Assembly (NCBI GenBank): GCA_027886185.1
Contig: WOAB01000317.1
Coordinates: 434,001 to 498,000, forward strand
From: Rheum nobile
Lineage: Eukaryota > Streptophyta > Magnoliopsida > Caryophyllales > Polygonaceae
DNA length: 64,000 nt
Direction: 5' to 3'
In this document: piece after piece, positions 45,106-56,619 of the stretch
Layout of the letters: every line of letters starts with the position of its first letter
How positions within the stretch are numbered: position 1 is the stretch's first letter
The notes under the pieces: model-generated
The model's input: the letters and a program-made list of their open reading frames with translations, nothing else
Told to the model about the DNA's origin: nothing
Database searches by the model: none
Program-made: the position numbers and the translations under genes

Positions 45106-45391
45106 TCCCTTGGTCGCAAAGCTGTGCAACACTCAACAAACTGAAACCAAGTTCATGAACTAAACTAACTTCTTTTACCGTGATGCTGGAGTTTAGTTGT
45201 ATTTCGCCTGTTCCAATGATTTCTCTGCATCTCTTGTCTCCAAGAGCAACACTCCCTCTTGAGTGTTTGTGAAATGAGGTGAGTTGGTCTTCTTTTTCGG
45301 TCATGTGGCATGAACAAGCGCTGTCAATATACCACTTCTCGTTCCCCCTCACTTCAACCTGCACAGAAAGAGTTAAGGTTTGGCGACCCAT
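45106..45391 (-). pseudogene. Copia protease fragment
   Basis: EKWYIDSACSCHMTEKED followed by GSVALGDKR and LGFSLLSVAQLCDQG is the copia aspartic protease region. The active-site triplet reads D-S-A instead of the usual D-S-G, and a frame change separates it from gag. It ends at the deletion junction. Confidence 0.8.
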
Positions 45392-47378
45392 GCAAGCTTA
45401 CCCTTACCTGGTCGAGACACATAATGCAATTGTTCCATAGGAATAGTTCTAACATTAACAGTAGATTTCTTCCTAGTCTTAGCATGATTATGATTATGCA
45501 CATGTGAATCATCATAGAAATCATTCAAGTTCACATTGTTACTCCTACTGTTCCTTCTCTTTGTGTGCTCTTCAGAGAACTTCTTTTTCTTTTTACAGTC
45601 TCTTTGCACATGTCTGTCGTCCCCACAATACCAACACAACTTGAACTGTTCCATCTGAACATACTTTCTGTTGGGAACAATACTCTTGCGTTGTTTGGTA
45701 CGTTCAGGACATGGAACGTTGGATTGCGTCCCTTGAGATTGCTTGAGAAAAATCTTGTGGGCAGGTTGTCCAGTGTACCACGACTGAGTTTCATCCAGAC
45801 CACTCTCAAGAACTTTGATGCGTTCCTCAAGATTGCGATTCTTCTCTCTAGCATCTTGAAGTTCCATATCTCTTGCTTCACGTAGTTCCAGTATAGATGG
45901 ATCATCTTCCTTTTGGTTGGAACCTGTATAGCCAATACCATACCTTGCTTTGACGAACTTGACGCTTTCAGCGTCAGCCTTCTGTTCCATCAGAACAGAA
46001 TGAATCTTGTGCACATAGGACTTCATCTCGGATACCTGTGCTTCAAGCTTAGTTGGACCAGCTATACTCCTTGCATCAGTATTGTTAGAGACTTCATCCA
46101 TAAGCAAAGAGACTTTCTCATTTCTTAATCTCTGAAGTTCCTCATGATTAGCATCACATGAAGAACAAGGAACAGTTGAGCTACTAGCAGTGTTAGAAAG
46201 ATTTTCTTTTAAACTACTACACTCATCTTCAGAATTAGCAAGTTCCTCTTGTGTTTTCAAGTTTTCAGAATACATTTCCCTTATGAGAGCAATTAAGGAT
46301 TTCTTATCATAATTCATAAGAGATTTCAAGAACGTTTCATGATTTACCTCGAGTTCCTCAGAGGAGTCGTTGATGGCCATTGCACACATCTTGCCACTCC
46401 AGGCTTCAGGATCTTCACCATCTGAGTCATCATCATTGCCCCACACAGCAACGAGAGCTCTCTTCTCATCGTTCCCAGAAGGTGTGCTTGGTTTCTTGGG
46501 CTTTGGGCATGAGCTAGCATAGTGACCCTTTTCGTTGCAGTTGTAGCACGAGTCTCACTGTTCCCTCCTCTACTGTTTCTTCCTTTGTTGTAAAGGGAAC
46601 GCATGGCTTTTGTGAGTAACACCACTTCAGGGTCTTCGGAACCATCATTGTCATCGAGGTTGTTCTCTATTCTGTCAACAACCTTTCCAACCATCGAAGC
46701 AATTCCCTTCTCTTTGGAATTCTTGTTTCTTGCGGCCTTCTCTTCATTGTCATACTTTTGGATCTTGCTGAACACCTCATGGAACGTCAGTTTGACGGTG
46801 TTGGGATTCTCCTTCAGAATAGCTTTGGTCATTGCATGACGATGAGGGAGACCATCAATGATTATGAGGATTTTCTCATCGGGGAGAATTTCCTCATCGG
46901 TGACGGAGTGAGCAATGAGATTTGTTGTGATCTTCTCAAATCGTGCTTGGTAGGAACTCACATCTTCCTTGTCATCCATTTTGAAGTTGTAAAAGTCCTT
47001 TTTCGCAGTGAAACGATCAACTTCACGCAGATCCTTGCTTCCCATATACATTTGTTCCAAGGCAAGCCATTTAGCATTGGCCGACTCACAAGATTGGAGT
47101 TTTTGCACATCTTGCTGATTGAGAGCGTTGTTGATGAGCATGGCTGCTTTGTAATTTTTCTCCATGACTTGGAGATCGTCTTGATCCCATTTCTTCAGTT
47201 TCTTCTTCTTCTCAAGATCAACAATCTCGAGATCTCCAAGAGAAATCACCAACCAGCATTGGTAATCGTTGCTTTGCACCCATTTGATGAAGAGTGCCTT
47301 CCAATGTTGATATTGACCAGCGAGCAAGAGAGGAGGCCTTGATGAGTTCAAACCGACTTCGACAGTACTAGGAGCCAT
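45373..47378 (-). pseudogene. Sirevirus-like gag, frameshifted
   Basis: Starts MAPSTVEVGLNSSRPPLL at 47378 with a UBN2-type gag domain (CESANAKWLALEQMYMGSKD, KLTFHEVFSKI). The frame must change near 46550 to reach the first zinc knuckle (CYNCNEKGHYASSC). The continuing frame has an acidic, helix-forming, coiled-coil-like segment (LKTQEELANSEDECSSLKE and later REARDMELQDAREKNRNLEE) and a second knuckle (CWYCGDDRHVQRDC) before stopping at 45373. A large gag with two knuckles fits Sireviruses. It is inactive as read. Confidence 0.85.
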
Positions 47379-47419
47379 TGTTACTTGTAAAATCTGTAAG
47401 TAACACACAATCTAGAGCA

Positions 47420-47435
47420 CCTGCTCTGATACCAA
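47420..47435 (-). other. Primer-binding site of the Sirevirus-like element
   Basis: Minus-strand TTGGTATCAGAGCAGG just inside the 5' LTR is the standard initiator tRNA-Met primer site. Confidence 0.88.
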
Positions 47436-47436
47436 T

Positions 47437-48345
47437 TGTTGAATCGAGTGTGTTAGATCAAGGAACGGTAAGTTCGTTCCTTGGGCAGCGGAAAATAACA
47501 ACAGACTTATGAAGTAACGAGCTCAGTTCCTTAGAGAGGAAAACTTAATCAACCAACTAGTTGACTAAGAAAAACCTCTACCTCTAGGTTTCCCTAGTAG
47601 GATTTTGAATGTCTACTTGTATTATTAATCCTGGAATTACAAACAAGCAAGCCTTATCTCAATCTAGTTTACTCCTAGATATCTAGACTCCTTAATGTAA
47701 CGTTCCTAATAACACCTAAGACAATCAAAACCCTAACAAGTACTCAACTAACCAAAGTCTCGTCCTTGTAGGTTTTCTTCTTCTTCCTTCGAATACTCTT
47801 CTCTTCTTTTGAATCCTCTTCTCTTCTTCCGAATGGTCTGCTCACTGAATATTCTCTCAGTTCCGTAGTAAATGAAGTTCGCAGCTGTCTCATATGTAGT
47901 CTCCAAATTTTCTTTGATTTATCCTAAATTTACTTAAGGAAAAATAAGATCCTAAAATCCTATACAATCTTTTCTAGAAATATTTTAACCAAATTATCTC
48001 TTCACCGAGATCTTCCTTGAGGCCCAAGTTGCAACTTCCAAATCTGCTTTCCATAATAGAGATTCGGCGGCGGTTTAGGGTTTCAGTGCGCGTCCTCCGT
48101 TCCTTGCGCTGTTCCCCTTCTCTGTTCTATTCAGTATCACGCGTCTCTTCTCTTCTTTCGTTCCAGCGTGTTGATTTCCTCATTGTTGGCTTCTCTGTTC
48201 CTTTGCTTCACAGTTTTGACTCTTCACTGATTTTCATCGTTCCTTTGACTCAATCGTTCCCTAAAACTCATAGTCACACTAAAAACCATCAAAAGCATTT
48301 GAGTTTATCATCATCAGAACTAGATGGAACGTCATCATTCCAACA
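47437..48345 (-). repeat. 5' LTR of the Sirevirus-like element
   Basis: 909 bases matching 42239-43147, ending TTCCAACA and followed by GTTCA (48346-48350). Confidence 0.93.
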
Positions 48346-48533
48346 GTTCAGCTCTATTGTGAAGCAGAACACTGTAGAGATTGAAGTGCAGCATTAATGA
48401 GGGTAAAAAAACTCAACTTTTATATAACAAAACAATTGTAGAAAATTAAAGTGGAGCATTAATGAGGGCAAGAAAGCCAACTTTTACGTAGATATAGATA
48501 GATTTGAGTTGGAATCACGCCAAAAATCCAAAA

Positions 48534-48600
48534 ATCTATATCTATCTGTCTATAACTATATATTAAAGCTCTCACATTTAGAGTTACGATAGCGTTTTTA
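48534..48600 (+). other. Helitron-like 5' terminus, plus strand
   Basis: A/TCTATATCTATCTGTC...CTATATATTAAAGCTC resembles plant Helitron 5' ends (TC start, then TATA-rich, then TTAAA). It faces away from the minus-strand 5'-like end at about 48503. Its 3' partner would lie to the right; 59160-59194 is one weak candidate. Confidence 0.35.
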
Positions 48601-50190
48601 GAAAAAGTTATTGATGTATTATTATTTAATTTTTTATTTATTATTATATTAAGTAATCAACAAAAATATTATGGAATCACATTACTCATGTTTCAAATTA
48701 TAAAAATAAACAAGGTTTGATGTTAATCAACCAAGTATGTGAATTTTAGATAATATATCTTACATTATTTATGTTTTATTTACCTGACAATCAAATTTGA
48801 TTTTAACCAACCAAACTTTTCAATTTAATGTACGGTATTAGTGATGTTTTTATTGTTAAATGTAACAATTCCCATTTAATATAATATTTAATTGTTATTA
48901 AAATAATATAAATCATAATCCCATAATTTTTTTAGCAAATCTTATTTCTATGAACATGAAAAGTTAATCTTATTTCTAAGAGCATGGCAAATCTTATCAT
49001 AATTTCACTTTTCATATAAATCATAGTATTAACTATAATAATACTCCAATGGCAAAATTTTCACCATAAAATAATTAAGAACATGTTAAATACCATTTTT
49101 TTTCTAACATATGATTATGGCATAGGTTAAACACTTAATTTTAGAAGGATTTTGTTAGGTGTAATTGTATCAGAGATTTTAATATTTTGTAAAAGGGTTT
49201 AAACATTACGTTTAAGGAATAGTTTTTAAAACGAGAATTCTTAAAATATTCTCTTAGGGCATAGGTTAGAAAAACCGATATAACAATTATTAGCATTAAT
49301 TATTTAACGTATATTTCAATTATTCCAAAAAATATCAATTTAAAACTTATTTCTTTTTTTTTAAATACAAATACACATCTAAATAAACTCATCAATATAA
49401 ACATGAATAACCTTTGATATATTCTAACTATTTGAAACGTTTTTACTTCAAAAATTTTGATTTTTTTTAGATTATGATTTACAATTAGTCATTAAATTGT
49501 TTCTATTTTTCTTAATTTTCATTTTTGAGTTAATATGATTGATATTTTGTTATTTTTGAATAATTAATATTAAACTAATATATTTTTAATATAGCATTTC
49601 AACATATCATTTTTAAAGCTAGAATTTTGTTATAATTACACATATTTATGTTGAACTAATATTATGACTCATAATTCTTAATATTAAAATATTGAACAAA
49701 TTTTAATATTATATGTTAATATAATATAGTTTGTTGAAAATACACGATAAATGGTAGTGGAATACATACACGATTTCGGCAAAAATATCCCGTGTATGAC
49801 AATAATTGCATGATTAAAAATAAAAATGATAATTGTACAATAATAGGTATGAATAAAATATAATATATTTATACAAGTTATATAATTAACAATAAAGTTT
49901 TGAACATATTGTTATTTCAATCTTTAATTCATATAATTCTTAAACTATATCACTAAGATTTTTTCTTCTTAAAATTACTTAAATAAAAATAATTTAATTT
50001 AATTATAAATAATTATTATTGTTTTTTAAGTTTAAATTTACACGTACAAGGTATGGGTACTGCACTAATCATTATAATTTAATGAGCTAAGCTTGTTATT
50101 TCTTTTCAAAAAAAAATGGCATGTTTTATTTACACTTTTCCTAATCTATATACTTAGTGCATGATTAAGAAATTTGTTATGTAGTCAAGT
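48601..50190. other. AT-rich DNA, nothing recognised
   Basis: About 1.6 kb of very AT-rich sequence without a coding region, RNA gene or repeat with definable ends. It may be the interior of an old transposon. Confidence 0.5.
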
Positions 50191-50194
50191 TTTC

Positions 50195-50265
50195 ATAGCT
50201 TAGTTGGCAAGAATGACACGTGGTGAATCGGTGATCATGAGGTTACGAGTTCGAATAACTCTTTC
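50195..50265 (+). other. tRNA-related (SINE-like) head
   Basis: TAGCTTAGTTGG matches a polymerase III A box and GAGTTCGAATAAC about 40 bases later matches a B box. The sequence does not form a full tRNA cloverleaf, so a SINE head or tRNA pseudogene is the best reading. No tail or target duplication was defined. Confidence 0.45.
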
Positions 50266-50599
50266 TCGGTGTAATGGTCTAAATGTCTTATATGGACAAC
50301 AAAAATGTTATATAAATATTTTATTGAATATTAAATATTTTATGATTTTTAATTTTAAAAAAATAAACATTTATTTTAGAATAATAATTTCTTATAATAA
50401 AAAAAACCTAACATGTGGCATACCATACCATAAATTTAAAGTTGCATATTCTAATCCCATTGGATTGGTTAAAATAATATGGGTGAGGATCATAAATTTA
50501 GTCCATGGAATTATAAACATATGATTAACTAATGTTCTAACTTCAAGTAAAACGTTATGGATGAGGATCACGTGAGATCACTTATGTGCAAATGTGAGA

Positions 50600-50900
50600 T
50601 CGACGTTATCATATGAAGGCATAAAACGAAAGCGTATGCATATAGTAAATATATGCACACTTATTATATATGGACACGTATGCACACAAATGAGTCACTT
50701 AGGAACATAATAATACATGCTAAGATTGCATATAAACACGTACTAAAAACGCATATGAACACATACTACAAAATATATGTACACACATTTTTAATAAAAA
50801 AAATACACACATAGTAATAAGCGTATAAAAACGTTCATATATCCATATACTTTCGACTTCTGTAGGCATATATTTTTTATTTATGTGTTCATATCGTTTA
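50600..50900. repeat. Clustered TATGCACACA and CATATGAACACAT words
   Basis: Imperfect repeats of CGTATGCACACA, GCATATGAACACATAC and GTGTTCATATCG occur in both orientations. They resemble a degenerate short-motif array. GTTCATATCGTTT recurs at 57549, just outside the right end of the Mutator-like element. Confidence 0.35.
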
Positions 50901-51525
50901 CACGTCTACACCGGAGCGGTCGTCCGCACGAATTCCCCCCCAGAAATCATATAAGCTTGTTACATTCTAGTGAAATTCGCTCAGGAGGCTCTCATTCCTA
51001 ATTTTCATTTATCATCATGACAACTTTTAGAATTGTGGGTAGTTTGTGCATTTATACCCGTATTGTTGTTGTACATAACGTTTTTTCAGCCCAAATAAAA
51101 CTCAAAAAACATATTATCAACAATTTAACAATCAACATATTTCACCAAACCAACTCGTAATCTCCAACTTTAGGATCCAGAATGAAAACACTATCCTTAT
51201 AAGGACCCAAAGTGCAATTTTTCCAAAATTCGATCTCAAGCTTGATTTCGAGCTTTTTGTAGAAAATCTTGGCCGTTGGATCAGAATCCCAGATTTATGG
51301 GGCACTGGGCAAGTCTCGTGACCGCGCCTGGTGGTCCCTCGCCCAATACATGGAAGACACATGGGCTCTACACCCAATGAGTCAATGACAGGTGTCTGCA
51401 CCGTAATCAAAAAGAAGAAGAAAAAAATCACTTAATCACAAGGGTTTGTTTTTGATTTTTTGGTTAATTTGGTACCTAAAAATAATCAAACAATGAAAGT
51501 TTCAAAATAATTCGGGAGAAAAATT
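50901..51525. other. No gene seen
   Basis: A GC-richer patch at 51230-51390 (with GCGCGGTCACGAGACTTGCCC on the complementary strand) stands out from its surroundings. The minus-strand frame over it carries no family motif. Confidence 0.35.
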
Positions 51526-52015
51526 AAAGTGTCATTAGTTAATGAAGAATCTAGTTAGGGATTCATATTCCGAAATAATAAAGGTTAATCTGTATTCCTA
51601 TTTGGTGACAAATGCGACATTTCTACCTCTAAGAACATAAACATTAGTGGTTAGGGATGCTTTGGTTATGGCCTATGAACAAAGACTCAATAACATTGAA
51701 GTTGAATGTGATAACCTTACTATTGTTAACGTACTGAATAAGATCTGGCATTGTCCTTGGGATATTGAAATTATAATTTCTGATATTCTTTGTCTTCTCC
51801 AACTTTTCTCTACAGTGCAGATCTGTCATGTCTTTCGAGAAACAAACGTTGTGGTCGACTACATTGCGAATATGGGCTAGCGGTGTTCCTTGGAAGATTT
51901 TCAAGCCAATCAAGAACTTTTAGCTCTCATATGCAAGGATGCTATAGACTGAGAAATCGTTTCTTCTGTAATTTTCAGTCTAATTTTTACCTTATCAAAA
52001 AAAAGTGTCATTAGT
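51526..52015 (+). mobile_element. 5'-truncated LINE with 14-bp target-site duplication
   Basis: AAAGTGTCATTAGT at 51526-51539 is repeated at 52002-52015, directly after an A-rich tail (CCTTATCAAAAAAAA). Between them, 51647-51880 encodes the C-terminal RNase H-like domain of plant LINEs (ALVMAYEQRLNNIEVECDN, ICHVFRETNVVVDYIANMG). After a frame change comes the usual short tail (FQANQELLALICKDAID). The long, A-tailed duplication and 5' truncation are classic target-primed reverse transcription products. Confidence 0.88.
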
Positions 52016-52189
52016 ATCATATGTTATGCACGAGTCTTTTATTTTAATGATTATATGGTATAATGATAATAAGTGAAAGAAATAAGATAAGAGTCCTGCT
52101 ATTTATAAATAAGATTTAGAAATCATGCTCCAGAGTAGAAGCATCTAATGTAATAAACGACGTCAACATGGCAGGAGGAACTAGGAATT
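52016..52189. other. Short unannotated spacer
   Basis: No feature seen; AT-rich host or repeat DNA after the LINE insertion. Confidence 0.4.
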
Positions 52190-52265
52190 TATGATAAAAA
52201 TCGAATTCGAGACCTTTAGGTAAAATGTTTAAAAAAATTTAGTGTTAAATCACTAAACTAACTGA
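52190..52265 (-). other. Weak tRNA-related (SINE-like) head
   Basis: On the minus strand, TTAGTTTAGTGA is A-box-like and GGTCTCGAATTCG is B-box-like at about the right spacing. Both deviate from consensus. Confidence 0.3.
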
Positions 52266-52719
52266 ATGTTGATAAATATCTTCCTATTTTGATTTAACCA
52301 TAATTTGAAAAGTTCGTCCATATATTGTACACTATCTTGACCAAATATATTGTATTTAATAATTTTTTGTAGTTATTTAATAATCTTTTTATAAGTAACT
52401 GCTGCAAAACAATTGGGATCAACATTAATCTTAATCATTTTTTTTGATTTTTTAATTAATTTTATATTACAAATATAAGATATAGATTTATAATTAATAT
52501 TTTCAAGAGAGTTGTCAGTTTCTTATATAACTTTATTTTCAAACAACACATTTTTTCTTATCTCTTAAATGATTAATTTTAGAATTACTTTTAACACTAA
52601 TACTTTTTAAGTTGTAACAAGAAAAAAATCTGCTTATTTGAGCTAATTGTATCCTAATCTTGAGTTTTTTTGAATTTTATATCAAATCTTAATCAATTTA
52701 AATTTGATAACTTTTTCTC

Positions 52720-52720
<1 letters not shown>

Positions 52721-52753
<33 letters not shown>
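52721..52753 (+). repeat. (ATT)11 microsatellite
   Basis: Eleven uninterrupted ATT units. Likely polymorphic. Confidence 0.95.
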
Positions 52754-52950
52754 TCTCTTATGCCCAAAGTATTTCAAATTTCTCTTATACAAGTATTTCA
52801 AAAGTTCGCCCATTTGATAGTTTTTTGTATTATTTAATAATATTTTTATAAGTAATCGTTGCAACTTTTTTTAAATTTTCAAATGATTTGATATTGATTT
52901 TAGTAGTCATGATTTCACCGTTTTCTTATTTATTTCGTTACATTTATATA

Positions 52951-52959
52951 TTTATTACG
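52951..52959. repeat. 9-bp target-site duplication TTTATTACG, left
   Basis: The same nine bases occur at 57536-57544, immediately outside the right end of the Mutator-like element. Nine bases is the usual length for Mutator insertion. Confidence 0.75.
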
Positions 52960-53308
52960 GAGGAACGCTCGGGTAAAACGGTTGTTATGGTAGAACGAAA
53001 GTACTAATGTAGAGCGTCGGATTGAAGTTGATGGATGGTTGGATTGATGGGTTGTAGGATAGATATTGTAAAGCCCTAACTACCAAATCCAATCAAATAT
53101 GGATATTGTTAATAAAAAATAAATAAATTGGGTTGTTATAGGAGAGAGAAAAATGATATTATTCACCTTCCTAATCGGTTTTGCTCCATTATCGATTTCA
53201 AAAATTACGGTTTTCTTCTCCTCCTTTGACGATCATCATACAAACCCTGTACGTTCTTCATCCAGCCAAAAAAATTCGTGAATATCCAAGAGCACATTTC
53301 GAAGCAAC

Positions 53309-56300
53309 ATGAATCTAGGTATTAATAAAGTTTTTTATTTTTATGAAAACCCTAATTCCTAATCTTCTTGCTACGTTGATCTTGTACTATTTCAATCTAT
53401 TTTCAATTAAATACTGCTATACAAGCTTTAGTTTGTACATGTAGAATTTCGGCTAGACGAAATTGAGCGTCTTGTTTGGTAAGAACTGATTAGAAATAAA
53501 CGAACTTCATATATTATGTGCGAATCTTCACGCATGTACATGGGTGATATTCACACAAGCTGTATTCATATTCGTAATTTAATCTCATGCTTTCTGAATC
53601 AATTCTTCTATCTGCGATTATTTTTAATCTATTGAATATACCAGTTTGTTGCATAAGCAGTAATCGAAATTCAGTTTGTTGTATAAACAATATTTGATAT
53701 TCAGATTTTAATAGACGAAATTGAACGTATTATATTGTATTGATATTCATATATCATGTTCGCATGTTCATGCTTATTCTTATGCGATATTCACACAAGC
53801 TGTATTGATATTCGGGTATTAATCCGTTGCTATCTGAATCTATTATATTATCTTCGAATTGTTTTGATCGGTGAATATCGCATATTCAAGTTGGAAAAAG
53901 AAGATTAATGTGTAAACAGTAAATGATATTTATGTAAGATGTTATGATAATCACGGAATTCATATATTGATATCGGCTAGTAGAAATTCATTAAAACATT
54001 GTGGATATTCAGAGTTTAATTCGCATATGGTGAGCATAAGCGATATTCAAACAACCTGTATTGATATTCATGTGTTAGTTGTAAGCTGTTGTCTGCATAT
54101 TCCTGTTTTGTGTATGCATATTCATATCTCTTTAGTCGGTATTCATAGAAGTGTATAGCCGATATTAAAACAACTTGTATTGATATTCATGTGCTAGTTG
54201 TAAGCTTTTGAAATCGATTCATGATATTGTATTTGATGGATTATGTACATCATGTTTGAAAGTAAACTAATTGTGATAGAACGATATTCATGTATCGATT
54301 ATTAAATATTCAATAATTATAATATCGATAATCATACAATTAAATGATATTCCCGCTTTGTGTATGCATATTCAGACCACTTTATTTCGATAATTAAATC
54401 GATATTCATTTAAACTGTACAGATATTCATGATTTTTATTTCGATATTCAGGTGATAAAAAAAGGATCCACTCAAGCGAGGATGACAACTTTGAAAGCTC
54501 TGAGGAAGATATTGATGTATCCGATAATGAGCTTTCCCAAGAAGAAGAATCTGAGTTTGTTTTTGGTACAGAGTGTCTTGTTGACCCGGATGATAGGAAT
54601 CTAAATTACTGGATGCCGCTATGTCCTGAGTCGTTTAAACCGGCAGTGGGTAAGAAGTTCAAGTCCATTGCTGAAGGGGAGGCTTTCTACCGTGAATATG
54701 CAGCCCTTGTTGGTTTTGATGTCCGATCAAGCACAACCCACAAGTTAGTCCGGTCAGATGTTGTGAAATTGAAGTACTTCCTTTGCACAAGAGAAGGATT
54801 TAAGAACTCATCTAATAGTACAGGTCAGCGTAAAACAACTTCTAATAGAATAGGCTGTGAAGCAAAGATGACAATAAAATTTTGTGGAGTAAGTGATTAT
54901 GTTGTGGACAAGTTTATAGAGAAACACAACCATGATATGATGCCTAACACAGCAAAGCATTTTCTCAAGAGTAATAGGAAGTTGGACATTGGGCACAAAA
55001 AAATCATGTTGAGTTGTGCAAAGGCAAATCTCGGACCAATAAGATCTTACAAGTTGATGAAGGAGATTGTTGGTGGATACGGAAACATGAGAGCAATGCC
55101 AACTGACTTCAAGAATTTCAAGAGGGATTTGATGTCTAACATCACAACAGCTGATGCACAAATGGTGATCAATAGGTTCTTGAAGAAGAAGGAACAATGC
55201 AATGCCTTCTACTTTGAGTATCATGTAAACGATGATCAATAATTGACACTGTTATTTTGGGCTGATCCTATATCACGTAGGAACTATGCTGCTTTTGGTG
55301 ATGTGGTATCATTTGACTCAACGTTCAACACCAACAGGTATTTTTTAATTACGCAGATTTGGTTATATTATTAGACGAATCCGGTGATATTCATAAATCG
55401 TTATGTGATATTCATGCAGATACTGCATGGTGTTTGCACCTTTCACAGGAATTGACAACCATAAAAAGAGTGTTACCTTAGGTGCCGGTCTGGTTATGAA
55501 GGAGGATGTTGCTTCTTATGAGTGGTTATTCAAAAACTTTATTAAGGCTATGGGTCATGCACCAAAGATTATGGTGACAGATCAAGATCCTGCAATGAAG
55601 GTTGCTATAGGAAATGTGTTGCCGCAAACTAGACATCGCTTGTGTATGTGGCACATCATGGAAAAGGTGTCCAAAAAGGTTGGTGTGAAGAAAATTAATT
55701 CACCTAATTTCAGGAAGAGATTGGGTAGATTGGTTTGGGATGATAAACAAACCATCTCTGAATTTGAAGAGGGATGGAAATCATTTGTGGTTGAGATGGA
55801 GCTTGTGGAAAACCGGTGGTTCCAAGATATTTATAATATGCGCTCAAATTGGATCCCACCCTATTTTATGGATATTGTGCTCGAAGGGTTGGTTCGTACC
55901 ACATCAATTTCGGAGTCTCAAAACAGTTTTTTTGGTTCGTATTCAAACAGGAATTTTAGCTTGGTTGAATTATTAATGCAATTTGATAGTGCTATGGAGA
56001 CCCAACGACACCATCAGCTGAGGAATGATATTGATTCTGATACAAGGGCACACGTGTTAAAAACACCGTTGTTGATTGAGAGACACGGATCAGAAGTATA
56101 CACTCTAAAAATGTTCTCTCTTGTACAAGAAGAGATATCAGCAGCATGTTATGTTTGTTCTGTTACAAGTGAGAATCCAGGTATGGTATTTGTCTTGATA
56201 TTCATTAAATCTGTAATGATATTCATTTGTTAATAACGACTTTGTAAATCTTGCTTCATGATAAACTGGATATTATATGATATTCGTGTACTGTATGTAC

Positions 56301-56513
56301 ATATTCATAACCAATGTAGCGATATTCATATAATGTTTAATGATATTCATTCAATACTGTTAATAACAATCTGCTCTCCCTTGAATACGCAAAAGTAGTA
56401 AATGAATAACCCGTTTTGCAAATACAGGTGAAGGGCATGTGACATACACGGTGAAGGAAGGGCGATGTGATTACTTCGAGGTAGATCGCAGAGTTTGTGA
56501 CAATCAATTCTGA
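53309..56513 (+). pseudogene. FAR1-type MULE transposase, one nonsense codon, lacks SWIM finger
   Basis: Four exons fit GT-AG sites in phase: 53309-53318, 54452-55337, 55420-56180 and 56428-56513, a 581-codon frame including the stop. Exon 2 opens with an acidic stretch and the FAR1 DNA-binding domain (GKKFKSIAEGEAFYREYA, VGFDVRSS, RIGCEAKMTIKF, FIEKHNHDM). The transposase core follows (VSFDSTFNTN, FAPFTGIDNHKKSVTLGAGL, MVTDQDPAMKVAI, RHRLCMWHIMEKV). A TAA at 55240-55242 (codon 267) interrupts the frame between the two domains. The C-terminus ends soon after VTYTVKEGRCDYFEV, before the CxC...CxH SWIM zinc finger normal for the family. Introns 1 to 3 carry the GATATTCA repeats. The first exon supplies only three codons and a base, which is unusual. 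Confidence 0.85.
53540..54450 (+). repeat. GATATTCA motif array in intron 1 of the FAR1-type gene
   Basis: About twelve exact GATATTCA words, plus many one-off variants, lie in this 900-base intron, nearly all on the transcribed strand's sense orientation. Others occur in introns 2 and 3 (55383, 55405, 56197, 56218, 56322, 56341) and near the right end (57313). None was seen in the exons. Confidence 0.8.
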
Positions 56514-56619
56514 ACAACACCATTTTCAGATGGTTACACATGAATATCACTGAATAAACTATGAATAACACAGTCATTGAAAAAATTAACAAATAATTTC
56601 AGTTCAAGAATGTGTTTTA

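Larger units (their letters stand above)
42239..48345 (-). mobile_element. Sirevirus-like Ty1-copia element with an internal deletion
   Basis: A 6107-base minus-strand element with two 909-base LTRs, 5-bp target duplications, a primer-binding site, gag, a partial protease, a stub of RNase H and an extra downstream frame. Integrase and reverse transcriptase are absent: protease sequence passes directly into RNase H sequence near 45105. LTRs differ at about 16 of 909 positions by my count. Long LTRs, a large gag with two zinc knuckles and coiled-coil-like helices, an extra frame after pol and several purine tracts before the 3' LTR are the known hallmarks of Sireviruses. It cannot move on its own. 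Confidence 0.9.
38841..48503 (-). mobile_element. Helitron-like element, minus strand, with later insertions
   Basis: On the minus strand, a 7-bp stem hairpin (GCCCGTG/CACGGGC, loop 5, at 38853-38871) is followed 8 bases later by CTAG and then T at 38840. That is the textbook 3' end of a plant Helitron. Upstream on that strand, A/TCTATC and TCTATATCTAC starts occur at 48503 and at each unit of an internal tandem array. I infer one element or a tandem cluster spanning this range, later hit by the hAT MITE and the Sirevirus-like element. No Rep/helicase sequence was found, so it would be non-autonomous. The 3' end is well supported; the 5' limit is inference. Confidence 0.5.

Noticed and set aside
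45913..47342. Plus-strand frames across the Sirevirus-like gag
   Set aside because: Antisense shadows of gag, without independent motifs.
51132..51431. A minus-strand 99-codon gene
   Set aside because: The Phe-rich start comes from a poly-A/T tract and no family motif follows.
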